Origin: Bradysia coprophila
Taxonomy: Eukaryota > Arthropoda > Insecta > Diptera > Sciaridae
Assembly (NCBI RefSeq): GCF_014529535.1
Contig: NW_023503941.1
Span: forward strand, 220,645-284,644
Reading direction: 5' to 3'
Length of the DNA: 64,000 nucleotides
Part shown: positions 37,113 through 48,253 of the stretch, in pieces
Layout: every line of letters starts with the position of its first letter
Position numbering within the stretch: position 1 is the stretch's first letter
The notes under the pieces: model-generated
What the model was told of the DNA's origin: nothing
The model's input: only the letters and a program-made list of their open reading frames with translations
Databases searched by the model: none
Program-made: the position numbers and the translations under genes

Positions 37113-37315
37113 AAAGAGCACTCCGTTTAGCCTCCGTTTACATGACAGTTGTAAAACAGAACAAAGGAACTGTGACGTAAACGGAGTAAAAAATTGAAAT
37201 AAATTCAATTTCCACTCCGTTTGCGTGACAGTTCTTTTGTTCTATTTTACAACTGTCATGTAGACGGAGGCTAAACGGAGTGCTCTTTTTAAGTGGAAAC
37301 TATACTTAAGTATTT
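37113..37315. mobile_element. MITE family M1, copy 2
   Basis: Same core as 22090-22377 without the inner duplication. The left end is truncated (starts AAAAGAGCACTCCGTTTAG) while the right end retains TTTTTAAGTGGAAACTATAC. Confidence 0.88.
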
Positions 37316-38192
37316 GTATATACATACATTAACGTGGATATCGAACAAGTTGGACTGTGAACGTTGAACAGGTGACTTCTTACTTTTCTCGTAGCGTACA
37401 CGTACGGCATTTAAACAACCCACACATTTTCTTGTTTGTGGTTTCCTTGTGTTTTTGTGAATTTTGCATGTATTTTTATATGGACGAATCAAAAACTCAA
37501 GTAAAACACTGTGTTTTAAACAAAAAAGCGAGAAATGAGTCGATTTTCAAAATTCCGTGCGTGTACAAATTATTAAAATAATTTTACAATATTCCACAGC
37601 TTTTTTTATCTGCTAGCGGTAGGAAAAAAACTCTTTTTGCTGTTAGCCTGCCGCTGTCAGATAAAACAAAGTACGCAACAGTCTCCAAAATGTTGTATTC
37701 ACCTAGTGTAATTGGAACGTTGGTTGGCTTGGTCTATACAGATTTCCAACGCGTCAATACAAAAATTTGGAAGCAGTTACGTGATCAATAAACTACTACT
37801 AAGCGCATGCTTTCATCATCGCAAGCGTATTTAATACTATTAAATTATTTCGTTAAATTATAAATTTATTAACTACATGTCCGCTAAATTATATTTTTTG
37901 ATTAGTTTCTGATAATGAGACTGAGGTATTCATGTTTTAGTGCTGATGGTTAATTTACAGCGTATTAATAACATTCTGTTATATTTATTAGTAAACCCCG
38001 TTCACAATTATCTTTGTATTAGTACGAATTCGTACAATTTACATTGATGTTTCGATTGCTAGTAAGGTAACACGAATTTTATCTTATCTAAAATTTGTTT
38101 GTTTTATCTGTTGAATGTCTGGGGTATAGAAAGAGAAAATTTATGCCAGAGATGGAATATACACAGAAAAATGTATTGGAGATTTTGTTTAG

Positions 38193-39911
38193 TCAGAATC
38201 TCTTGAAATATCGATACGCCATCAAGTCATACCCGTAATCATCGTCATATCCATGATTGTGGGCAAAATTGACAAAGCGTTTCTTGCGTCTAGGAAATTG
38301 AAATGTTTTGGGTTTCGGTTTAATTGTCCACTTTACTCCACTACTTTGATGTGGAGTAACACGCCAGGGACCAGGAAGTGGTGGTCGTTTTCCAGGATGT
38401 TTATGAACTATAACCGACGAACTTTGCCTCGTTTGTACTATCATTTTTGAAACCCACGGGTAGAGAAATAGAATCAAAGCTGTGCCGCCAGCAACAACCA
38501 ATAAAACTGGCGAAAAGACCACCGTCCAAAATCCCAAACTGAACGGATTCAAAGCGAGTAAATACGGAGCGAAGGGCCACAATTTCTTCATTAGTTTTTT
38601 CACCCCGAACTTCATGCCGCCAAAATTAAAATCAAAAAAATCTAAGTCAAAGTCATCATCTTCATCATCTGGTTTTGGTTTCGGTTTGGTTATCAATCCT
38701 AGTGGCGTTAATCCAGCAGAAACCAAACTTGGAAGAACTGATAGAATTGGTCTCGTTTGAGGTAAAGGTGCTTGTGCTATCGGTGCGATCTGTTGTGGAA
38801 TTGGAAACGGTAGATTATTAGGCGTTGGAAAGGGCTGTGGGAAAGGTAGTGGTGGAACGAAAGGACGATTGGGTATTGGAACTGGTGGATATGGTTCAAT
38901 GCAAGTACCATCACAACATCCCCCGATACAATTAGGATCCTTTTGCTTCTCATCGAATATTCCTAAATCCACTTTGTTATCATGAGTCGATGTCCCTTTA
39001 TTTGGAATTTTAATAACATGTCCTGCAGTTGTTGTTTCAACATTTTGGGTCAATGTCAATTTGAAATTCTCCTCACAGTCAGGATCATACTGATTCGTTG
39101 GAGACTCTTTGCATTTCTTTTTCTTTTTCTTTTTTACATTAAACGGTTGATTGTTGTACCCATTGTCGAAATTAAGCGAGTCTACGTGGTTGTAATCGTC
39201 ATCGTCATAGTTAGGATCGGGATCGGCTGGATCATATCCGTAAACGTTAACGTATGGTCGATGTGTTGGTCTGACATTAAACCCTGGCTTTGGTGTTATT
39301 AAATGATACTTTGTAACCTTTGTTGGGGACGAATGATACAGTGGAGAAATTAAAGTCGCTTCGGTTGGAGTCGTAACGAAAGTTGGTCTAACTACACCAG
39401 CATAGCGAGTTGGGTATGGGTTAACGCTTTCGAGTTCGAAAACCGGTTTAATATTAGTAAAAATGGCAGTTTGTGGTCTGTGGCTATGTGGAACGTTAAT
39501 GTAACCAGGATCTCCGGATTCATTGATTTCATATTCATAGTAGCGATTCGGAATACCGTTATGGTAAGATTTAGACGGTTGTGAATCGGGATCAATTGTT
39601 GAATGTATGGACGTGAAGCGATTTTGTTTCAAGTCATCAATGCTTATTTTTAGAAAATTATTCAAAATGCTGTTATTTGACCCGTCGTGATCTTCTACAT
39701 TCTGTGAACGTGAGTTATTTAGACGTTGTAGATACCTTCTTATCATTAGTTCATCGTCTTTTGTGAACACTGCTGGTATTGCCGGAATGACTGTCGGAGT
39801 CGCTTCGGTAGTGTTAATGGAGTTGTTGTGTGTGAATTCGTTCGGTCCAGGCCGTGCGTGCGTTCGGTTGACCACACTTGCACAAAATACCACGAAGTAC
39901 ATCCACTTCAT
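38193..39911 (-). CDS. Unnamed secreted/membrane protein with signal peptide
   Basis: A 572-residue single coding exon. Starts MKWMYFVVFCASVVNRTHA, a typical signal peptide. The body is low-complexity: Thr/Pro/Tyr-rich with repeated PHSHRPQ/THRPYVNVYG-like motifs, an acidic run (DDDDYNHVD), poly-Lys (KKKKKKKC), a Cys cluster (CIGGCCDGTC), and a Pro-rich segment. A DDEDDDFDLDFFDFNFGG stretch precedes a long hydrophobic region (about 455-500, LLALNPFSLGFW ... GGTALILFLYPW). Near the C-terminus PRRKKRFVNF looks like a furin site releasing a Tyr/Asp-rich peptide. An acceptor-like TTCTTCCAG shortly upstream of the ATG suggests a 5' UTR intron. I cannot name it; the shared layout with the 31.8-34.0 kb gene suggests diverged tandem relatives. 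Confidence 0.78.
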   Translation of the reverse strand: MKWMYFVVFCASVVNRTHARPGPNEFTHNNSINTTEATPTVIPAIPAVFTKDDELMIRRYLQRLNNSRSQNVEDHDGSNNSILNNFLKISIDDLKQNRFTSIHSTIDPDSQPSKSYHNGIPNRYYEYEINESGDPGYINVPHSHRPQTAIFTNIKPVFELESVNPYPTRYAGVVRPTFVTTPTEATLISPLYHSSPTKVTKYHLITPKPGFNVRPTHRPYVNVYGYDPADPDPNYDDDDYNHVDSLNFDNGYNNQPFNVKKKKKKKCKESPTNQYDPDCEENFKLTLTQNVETTTAGHVIKIPNKGTSTHDNKVDLGIFDEKQKDPNCIGGCCDGTCIEPYPPVPIPNRPFVPPLPFPQPFPTPNNLPFPIPQQIAPIAQAPLPQTRPILSVLPSLVSAGLTPLGLITKPKPKPDDEDDDFDLDFFDFNFGGMKFGVKKLMKKLWPFAPYLLALNPFSLGFWTVVFSPVLLVVAGGTALILFLYPWVSKMIVQTRQSSSVIVHKHPGKRPPLPGPWRVTPHQSSGVKWTIKPKPKTFQFPRRKKRFVNFAHNHGYDDDYGYDLMAYRYFKRF

Positions 39912-40429
39912 TTTTACGAATCTGGAAGAATTTAATTTATTTTAGTTTTACAAAGTCCGCCTCTGCCAATAGCTTATAGATAATTTTTATTAAAAAATCA
40001 ACAAATAAGATATTGTTTCAGTTGATGTTGATCAGTTTCGTAAGCGACTACGCAGAAACGGTGTTTTTCGATATTTGAATGTAACAGAGATATGTGAGTC
40101 ATCAAACAACGACCATAATTTTTGATAGTATTGGCGTAAGTTTAGGCTATACAATATTGGATTAATCGCTTAGACGTATTTTTTTTAAATTAAAAATAGT
40201 ATAATTGTCACATTTTTTTAAAATGGTTGTTCGAGTGCTTTTGAAGTCGATATATAATTATGGCTAACTTTCTGCTTTCGTTTATTGAAACGAAAGTTAA
40301 TTGTGGGAAAATTTATAATATATAATAAGTCCATACGCCTTTTACCGAAATTTTCTTTTTCTCGATAGAAAGTACGTTCTACACTTATGTCTCCGAAATG
40401 CTCTAATATTTTTAAAGAAAATGTTTATG
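39912..40429. other. Intergenic stretch, no gene seen
   Basis: Upstream of the signal-peptide protein; AT-rich, no repeat or exon recognised. Confidence 0.4.
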
Positions 40430-40920
40430 CAACTCAGTCTCATAATGTTCGAAAACTGCGAACTTTAGATGCATAAAACGCTGTATGAATCTCGGTGCAA
40501 TAGTTATTTATGGAACAAGAATCATATGGAGGTATATCATCGCACTAGATGTCAGATTGCCAATCCGAGGCGAAGCCGAAGTTGGCAAGACATCGTGTGC
40601 GATAATATACCAGCATACGATTCGTGTTGCATACAACGCTTTTTGCAATGAATAAAATCTAATAAATATAGAAGATAATCGTAGTATGAAGTCAGGAACA
40701 CGTGGCTTTTTTCGCACTAGTGCGATAAAAACCCTTGCAAATCCTTTATCGCACTAGTGCGATAAAATATGTTCATATGACATTGCACACAGGCGGCATA
40801 AGTTACAAATATCATCACTGAATTGCATAAAGTACTTTATTAGGCTCACGACGTGTATTATGACACACCGCCTGCGGCACATAATTACACATCTAGAGCC
40901 AAATAAAAGAAATTTTCATT
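40430..40920. mobile_element. Palindrome-bearing repeat family P, copy 1
   Basis: Shares many blocks with 45040-45530 in inverse orientation: CATAAAACGTTGTATG-like ends, a hairpin around CGCACTAGATGTCAGATTGCC...GACATCGTGTGCG (about 40541-40600), two palindromes centred on CGCACTAGTGCG (about 40713 and 40745-40766), and the stretch GTAACTTACGCGG/ATCATCACTGAATTGCATAA. Fragments also occur near 26210-26420 and 49240-49330. No coding frame. Confidence 0.75.
40745..40766. repeat. Perfect 22-bp palindrome
   Basis: TTTATCGCACT followed by its exact complement. The same perfect palindrome lies at 45261-45282, each time with a second, imperfect one about 37 bp away. Confidence 0.95.
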
Positions 40921-40943
40921 CGATGTCACAAATAACTATTATT

Positions 40944-43140
40944 AGACCCGTACGAAGTACTGGGGTCTTATAGGTTTACGCATACGTTTGTAACACGTCG
41001 AATTGGACTCCCTGAGTAAGGGGAAACCTATTGTGGCTGTCTAGAGATGCCAAATCCGCGAAAAAAAATGTCCGTCTGTCTGTCTGCACGATAACTTGAG
41101 TAAAACGCATCCGATTTTGAAAATTCTTTTTTTTCCCGTTTGGTAATGTCAAAAGACAGGCTAAGTTCGGAGATGAGTGATTTTGGATCGACCCCTCCCG
41201 AGCTGTGGCCCAATAAGTGCTTTACGGTTTTTCGAAGATATCTCCGGACATTTAAACGTTAAACTTGTAAGTGATACGTCAAATAAAAGGTATTTACAAT
41301 ACCGATCGACAAAAAAAAGTTTATGGAAATCGGATGACCGACTTGTGAGGTAGACCCCTTGGTGTGAAACAGACACAGTGCGGCAATCAGTTTTTGCTTG
41401 TAGGTCGGCCAAATTTGAACATATTTCGTTCGTTTTAGCTTTATTAGATAGGTATTGACCGTACCAATCAGGGGAAAAAAAGTTTATGAAATTATGTTCT
41501 CCGGAGCGTGAGCTAGGTCTCTTGGAGTGAGCTCTTATCTGGCTACTCGGCCGTACAGTGAACGTGGAGTATTTTGTCAATATCTCGAGTAAATTTTGAC
41601 CGAATTTCATGATTTTTTTTTGTTTGAAAGGTATTAACGAATGTAAAGCGTCGGTACTATTTTCGGTTTCCTAACAAAATGGCTGCCGGCGGCCATATTG
41701 GATTTTAGTAAAACGATATAAAGTGGGAAAAATGATGCTTAGAGAGTTTCTGTTAACATGGAAATAATGTGTTAAGTGTGTGGGGTGTTTCAGGCATTCC
41801 ATATGTGGACATCTATATTAGGGGGGTCCAAAAAATAAAAGTGTCGAGGAAGTTGGCGGACCCCTGGGAAAATAAACCTTTATGGCCTCCTGATAAAAAT
41901 TGTATATGGGGCCGATGCGATCCGAGTTGGTTTATGGGTCGCTCAAGGACGAAATGTGTGAAAAAACACTGAAATTTTCCATACATTTTTTCCATTACTT
42001 TGTATGGGAAATTTTTTTTAACGACAATATCAAACTTTTTTGGTCCAGACAACTTAGATTAGATGCAAAAGCAACAAAAATGCGTTGGTTCCACTTTTTG
42101 GAATTTTTATATCGTCTGGGCACACCTAACAATATCGATATAGACAAAAATCGACATATAATTTCCAAGTAATACAAAGTCAGGCGAGGTCACTATTTAA
42201 ATTAAGTGTTAGGTGTCGTTGTAAAGGTAATGACAGTGGCTTTCTAACGAGCCCACACACAATAAGTTTCAAGTTGGTGTCTTGACGTAACAGTCATTTG
42301 AAAATTGCCTGAGTTCACGACCCTGACATTTTTGCACCAAAATCGATTTCTATATAGCTTCAAAAAATTGTTTTCGAAAAAATTTCTTTTTGCAATGAAA
42401 GCTTATGCCATAAGCTCTCGTTAGACATGAATATATCCGATGCAAATCCCATAAATGTTTTGGAAGAACCCAAAGACTGAGTGAACAGATTACGAATCTA
42501 TGACTGACTTAAGAGCTGCGAATGCACTTACAAATCATTAAATCGGTCTCTTTGGATTATTCTGAAGTGAAATAATCCAACTCACCTTAAGAAGTGACCT
42601 CAGCATCTGTTAGTTACGTTCAATTTTTCATTAACCCTCATTTTCGTGGTTTTTCACATATTTCGTCATTGCGCGACCCATAAACCAACTCGGATCGCAT
42701 CGGCCCCATATATATTTTTTATCAGTGGGTCATATAGGTTCGTTTTCCCCGGGGTCCGCCAACTTTCTCGAAACTTTTATTTTCCCATACGATTCTGGAC
42801 CCCCCTAATCTATATATATCTATATTCACCTATATTGAGCTATATACAGGCATATAGAGCTATATAATAGCATATTCATCTGTGAAATGTTTATTTATAG
42901 GAAAATATAGGTAAATATAGCGGTATATAGCTGTTTAAATAGGAATTTATGAAAGTTGACTTCGTACGGGGCTGTCTATATTGCCTCCGGCAATTTAGTT
43001 GTATATGATAACAAGGCAAAGAGTGGATAATGTAAGTGATTTTAAAGGGAGAATAGTTTTTCAGCAGAGAAGAAAATGAAGTAAGAGAAATGAAGAGTTT
43101 CACATTAAAGGCTTTTGATACGAATAGGTGTTTCGTACGG
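40944..43140 (-). mobile_element. Diverged minisatellite-family element with nested foldback (copy 2)
   Basis: Begins with the inverted 3' end of the family (TTAGACCCGTACGAAGTACT), then the A-run and GTCCGTCTGTCTGTCTG, CTTGAGTAAAACGCATCCG and GACCCCTCCCGAGCTGTGGC blocks seen at 52045-52240. Two diverged units of about 175 bp follow (41280-41560). A separate foldback is embedded from about 41818 (TTAGGGGGGTCC) to about 42808 (GGACCCCCCTAA), with arms sharing GACCCATAAACCAACTCGGA or its complement. The far end near 43140 is blurred (CGTACGGG remnants at 42965 and 43135). Confidence 0.65.
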
Positions 43141-44784
43141 GTCGGCGTTAGCTATGTTTCCTGTTATATTTAGGCGGTCCAAAAATACACCTTTTTGACC
43201 CTAGTGATATATTCATATATCTTTGGATTCTTTGGAAAATTAATTATATGTTGGCTCAACGGATTCTGGCCAAAGAAAATACCTTTGATTTGTTCCAAGG
43301 CCATAGACAGGTTGGGTTGATCTTAAACTCCGGTAAATACCCATGGAATGTCATAACAAAGTAGTCGATTCACAAAAAAATAGAGCGCTGACATTAGTAG
43401 TTTTATGACGAAATGTATGTACTAGTAACAGATAGCAGAACTATATGCAAACATCTATTTTAGATTTTGTTTCCAAACAGCATTTCACTACATAAAATGC
43501 CAAATTTCATCCATTTTGATATCAAAGTGTATAAACATTGAAGGTGAATGCGCAGTTACGCACGCAACCCTACTTTGTGGTGAATTTAGTTTCGTTTTGT
43601 TGCACACAAGGAAACGTCGGTTGGCCTGTAGAGGCGCCAGAATTTTGTTTGAGCAATTTGAAATTTTATCGGGTTTCTGGCAGGTTTCTGGTTGTTTCGG
43701 GTCGAAAAATTGCGGGTTTTAAAAGTGTGCATTCGGGCGGGCTCGGGTCTGGCAGGTTTCGGAAAAAGGCAGACCCGCACATCTCTACTTTCAATACATA
43801 TATTAACAACATATTGTACGTATGCGTAGCGATTCAGTGAAAGGGAGTGATCAATTTTTGAAAGTCTTATTGCGTGGCATTGTCTGATTGAAAAACTGAT
43901 TACTTTTCGCGGATCAGTTTTCGGGAGTGCTGAGATCATTATGCGATATGTGGATAATGTAGTCAGTACATATTTTTGGCCGTGATAGCTCAATTTCGTG
44001 CAAACACCAAATGTAACTAGGTTATTTGCGTCTTTGTTTATCTTTGCTGGAGATTATATACCTTTTCTAGTGGCTGTCGATGAAAGCTTCCCTCTCGAAG
44101 ATAAACAAACCTTATGAACCCTTAATATTTACAATCTTTAGCGACTTGGTTTTGTTAGAGCATTGCAGTTCATTTGCACAACTCAGAAATTTGTGGCATT
44201 CCAAGTGTACAAACAATTCTTAAATATACATCTACTGACACATCTGTATATAAATGGTTATTGACATTGGACTAGTTTACATGTATAAATGTTGTTTTCG
44301 TCGTATTTTTTGGCAACGCATTAACCCGACCGTGCAGAATAAAAACGAAAATTGTAGGTCAGTCCAAGTCGCACATCTATGGATTTGTTTTTGTATTTTT
44401 GAACATACGAAAGTTACTATAAAAGTACGATTAAAGTCATTTTACCATAAACCACAACCTACTTCAATTAACATCAGTCAAACGAAATAGCGATAAATTC
44501 ACTTGATAAAAATCCTGATTTGCGTTATCATCAAAAAATGATCAGACTTTTAAAAATGTTACATACCTTTTCTATTTCAGAATTCGTTAGAGACGTGATG
44601 TTTAATTCACGGCCTAAACTATTTTTTCGACAATTATAAATTTACATATAATGTTGTAGGTGTGTATGAATGCACAATTATATTGTTGCTATTTAAATTT
44701 CTGAATGATATGAATATGAACTCATGCGATCATTTCTGTTCTTTTACGTTAAATTTTACTTATTTTCTTCTCCATATTCCCAAG
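43141..44784. other. Gene-poor stretch, no gene seen
   Basis: No coding exon or clear element recognised; some short segments (GCGCAGTTACGCACGCAACC near 43550) echo the inverted repeat at 44.8 kb. Confidence 0.4.
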
Positions 44785-45035
44785 GTAAATAAACATACTG
44801 AAGGTAACGCAAATACGCAAGAACGCACGGATCCCTACTTTCGGATGAATATAATTTTTATAATGTTGGCCACATGCAAAACTCAATACTAAACAACGCA
44901 GTTCCAACAACATTATTCTGTTAAACGTTTCAGTCGCAACATAACAAATCTTTTATTCACCCGAAACTTAAAGTTCGTATTTCTTGCTATTCCCTGAGGG
45001 TTTGCGTTACCTTGAGTATGTTTATATACTTTATG
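44785..45035. repeat. Degenerate inverted repeat
   Basis: Arms 44785-44860 (AAATAAACATACTGAAGGTAACGC) and 44950-45035 (GCGTTACCTTGAGTATGTTTAT) pair with several mismatches. Confidence 0.6.
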
Positions 45036-45039
45036 CCAC

Positions 45040-45530
45040 TCAGCATCATAATATGCAAAATTTGCAAACTCTTGATGCCTCTGTGGCATAAAACGTTGTA
45101 TGAATCTCGGTGCAAAGTACTTAATTAGGCTCACTATGTGTATTATGACACACATCTAGAGCCTAATAAAGTACTTTGCACTCTATATCATAAATATTAT
45201 GCAATTCAGTGATGATATTTGTAACTTACGCGGCCTGTGTTCAATGTCGTATGAACGCATTTTATCGCACTAGTGCGATAAAGGATTTGCAAGGGGTTTT
45301 ACCGCACTAGTGCCATAAAAGACACATGTTCCTGAAGTCACACTAAGATTAATTTCGGTGTTTATTCGATTTTCTTCATTGCATAAAACGTTGTATGCAA
45401 CACGAATAGTATGGAGGTATAATATCGCACACGATATCTTGCCGATCTCGGCTTCACCTCGGATATCTGATATCTAGTGCGATAATATACCTCCATACGA
45501 TTTTTGTTACGTACATAACTATTGCATATT
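45040..45530. mobile_element. Palindrome-bearing repeat family P, copy 2 (inverted)
   Basis: Inverse counterpart of 40430-40920, with the perfect palindrome at 45261-45282, the imperfect one near 45296-45310, and the hairpin ATATCGCACACGATATC...GATATCTAGTGCGATAATATA at about 45420-45490. Confidence 0.75.
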
Positions 45531-45732
45531 CCATCCTATATGCATTTTCTTAACAGTCACCTGTCACTTGTGACACAATTTCTTTCTTTTATAAAAAGTT
45601 TTGGTTAAATTCTTGTTAGAGTTTTGAGTACATTAGTAGAATGCATCACCCTTAGCGATATCAGTTATTTTGTAAGTTACCCAAGGACTTGCGTCATTAT
45701 TACCCTTTAAGGGTTTGTTTTTAAAAATGATA

Positions 45733-45855
45733 TACAATCGCTAAATCAAACTGGTGTGCATACGTTATCTTGCACCAGCTGGTCCCATTTGGAATTGTAT
45801 GTGACCAGCTGGTGCAAAATAACGTATGCACACCAGTTTGATTTAGCGATTGTAT
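45733..45855. repeat. Compact MITE-like hairpin
   Basis: Arms of about 55 bp: ACAATCGCTAAATCAAACTG at left and its exact complement at right, continuing through GGTGTGCATACGTTAT and CACCAGCTGGTC. Loop about 15 bp. Confidence 0.88.
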
Positions 45856-46066
45856 TTTCTTTTGAAAGTATGGTTCGAATAGTGAGCTAACGTTTGCTAT
45901 AACCAGATTCATCTCGAATTCCAAAATCTAGGAACATACATGGAAACACATTCCTCATCTCTAAAATACCCCAATCCATCGAAAAAGTAATTAACGCAAC
46001 GTTAAAGTAACGTAAGCAATTTCAGTTATCTAAATAAAAATGTTTTTTTCAATCAAATGCTAATCC

Positions 46067-46460
46067 TTAAGAGCATCACCCCTTGGCAAATTTTTAGCCT
46101 ACATTTGTGCGCAAAAATATTCGTTTTTTGATGATTTCTCTGAACCAAAATATTTTTTTGAAAAAGTAAAAGCAAAAATATGTTACTTTTAAAGGAAAAA
46201 TTGGTTTGTGGTTGACGACTTATACCACTTGGAGGAACATTTGCAAAATGTGTAAAATACACATTTTGAGAGGGTTTCTCCAAGTAAGTAAGGTTATGAC
46301 TCACAAACCACATTTTCCTTTAAAAGTAACATATCTTTGCATGCTTTAATGGTTTTACTTTTTCAAAAAAAATATTTTGGTTCAGAGAAATCATCAAAAA
46401 ACGAATATTTTTGCGCACAAATGTAGCCTAAAAATTTGCCAAGGGGTGAGAGCTCTTAAA
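46067..46460. repeat. Foldback element of about 390 bp
   Basis: Left arm TTAAGAGCATCACCCCTTGG ... pairs with ... CCAAGGGGTGAGAGCTCTTAA, through TTTGTGCGCAAAAATATTCG and ATGATTTCTCTGAACCAAAA. Arms about 150 bp, highly similar. Confidence 0.87.
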
Positions 46461-48041
46461 CTTTGAAATTCGATATCTAAACCAAATGTAAACCGATTTT
46501 GACATGTGATAGCTCGTTGAACTCGTATGGATGCACAGATTACAGAATGTCGAATGTCGTTCCTACGTTTGGGGGATTATTTGTTCAAGGGAACGAAGTC
46601 AGAAACTAACCGTAAAAAGCTCCTTAGTCTCTAAAAAGAACTTTTTTTTAGTGTATGAGTTGCGTCACGCACGCTGACTAACGTGCGCGCAAGATAATGA
46701 CGGGTCTATACTGCCGACAATTTAATAAAATCGTCTGAGCTATGTAATGCTATAAGATGTTGATGATTTTCGAACTCTTTTTGTTTTCCAAAGGTATTGG
46801 CTCTATTATCCTCCATTATACCATTATTTTTAATAATATATTCAATATTATGGCCTAGAACTTGAACGGGAATTCATTCTATATTCCATTCATTTTACAA
46901 GTTCCCATGGAAAAATTATTTATAGTTTTTGACATGCGTTGCTTTGAGATATCTTTCAAATTTAATTATATTTTCGTGAGCTCACTTTTTTTGGATCGTA
47001 ATATCATTGTCTCTTACATTTAAAGTAAAAAATATCAAACCGCAAAGATGTCATATGTTGATATTACAATGCCGTGATTTTGCTCTAAAATCGAATAGAA
47101 CACGAAAAAATCGGTCAAAAATGATCATCTTGAAGAATGTTGTGTAACTGTTTTAAAGTAGAAAAACCCCCGTACTTAAACTCTCATCAGTCATCTTGTC
47201 CAACATTATAATAAATTTCCTTTTAATTATATTTAGTTCCTGACCTTTCACGAAACAACATAAAACGAAAAAAAAAATGCTTACCGATCACGATAATAAC
47301 AGACTCTTCGTTCGTCGCATTTTGATGTTGTTATTTAATAAACAACATGCATATGTACGGTGTGGATGTATATAATACGGTGTGAAAGTCATTGAACTTG
47401 AATCGATATTCGTTATGCATTCAATTTCTTAATGTAGCACAGCTTCATAAAACTTCTAGTAAATTTTTTTTCGATAAATAAAATAAGTGGAAGAAGGTTA
47501 AGAATTCGTTGTAGATTTTGGGTATGTCTATCAGTTATGGATTAATTCATACAATAGTTTAGCATGTTCGGTACGGGTCAAATCATCAAAAATTCTCGTA
47601 AGCACGTTATTAACAAAATTAAGTTGATTTTACAAAATGAGAAGTACCGTTAATACAATACACGCAATGTTTACCTGTTTACCATTACAGTGAATTAGCA
47701 CCTTCATTAGCATAAATATTATGTCAATGGAACTTCATGTTATATTCGATGGAATTTCGTTTTACGATTTTTTTGTCTTATGGTCTTGCGGTGTATTTTA
47801 ATTATTAGCGTGTGTGAGACTGTTTTTTTTTAAACATTTATAGTCAACTTAAACGTTAAGAATTCAAGATTATTTTTTGGAGGGCTTTACCTCTTTGAAA
47901 TCTCTTTCTAATTGACCATATTTAGATCAGACAACCTAGGCAGTAGTCACATCCATCCGCATTTAAACGGTTTGTTTGAGACGTTTGATAATTTAAATTC
48001 AAATTTCAAAATTTTTGTTGAACTACGTACTTTTTTAAAGT
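46461..48041. other. Gene-poor stretch, no gene seen
   Basis: AT-rich; no coding exon, RNA gene or clear repeat recognised. Confidence 0.4.
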
Positions 48042-48253
48042 ATAGTTTCCACTTAAAAAGAGCACTCCGTTTAGCCTCCGTTTACATGACAGTTGTAAAA
48101 TAGAACAAAAGAACTGTCACACAAACGGAGTGGAAATTGAATTTATTTCAATTTTTTACTCCGTTTACGTGACAGTTCCTTTGTTCTATTTTACAACTGT
48201 CATGTAAACGGAGGTTAAGCGGAGTGCTCTTTTTTAGTGGAAACTATACTTAA
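48042..48253. mobile_element. MITE family M1, copy 3
   Basis: Complete at both ends (AAAGTATAGTTTCCACTTAA left; GTGGAAACTATACTTAAG right), nearly a full-length palindrome, matching the outer parts of 22090-22377. Confidence 0.9.

Larger units (their letters stand above)
34040..38192. other. Region between the two low-complexity protein genes
   Basis: Should contain the missing first exon(s) of the 31.8-34.0 kb gene, which I could not identify. Holds a duplicated hairpin (35360-35669), an M1 MITE (37113-37315) and a partial repeat related to 60196-60354 (about 37420-37565). No other gene seen. Confidence 0.45.

Noticed and set aside
38482..39302. Plus-strand frames (Lys/Ser-rich and Phe/Leu-rich)
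   Set aside because: Antisense of the 38193-39911 gene; composition mirrors its acidic and poly-Lys runs.
41161..41610. 149-codon minus-strand frame in the 41-kb repeat
   Set aside because: Lies within tandem units of a non-autonomous element, ignores the unit boundaries and shows no transposase motifs.
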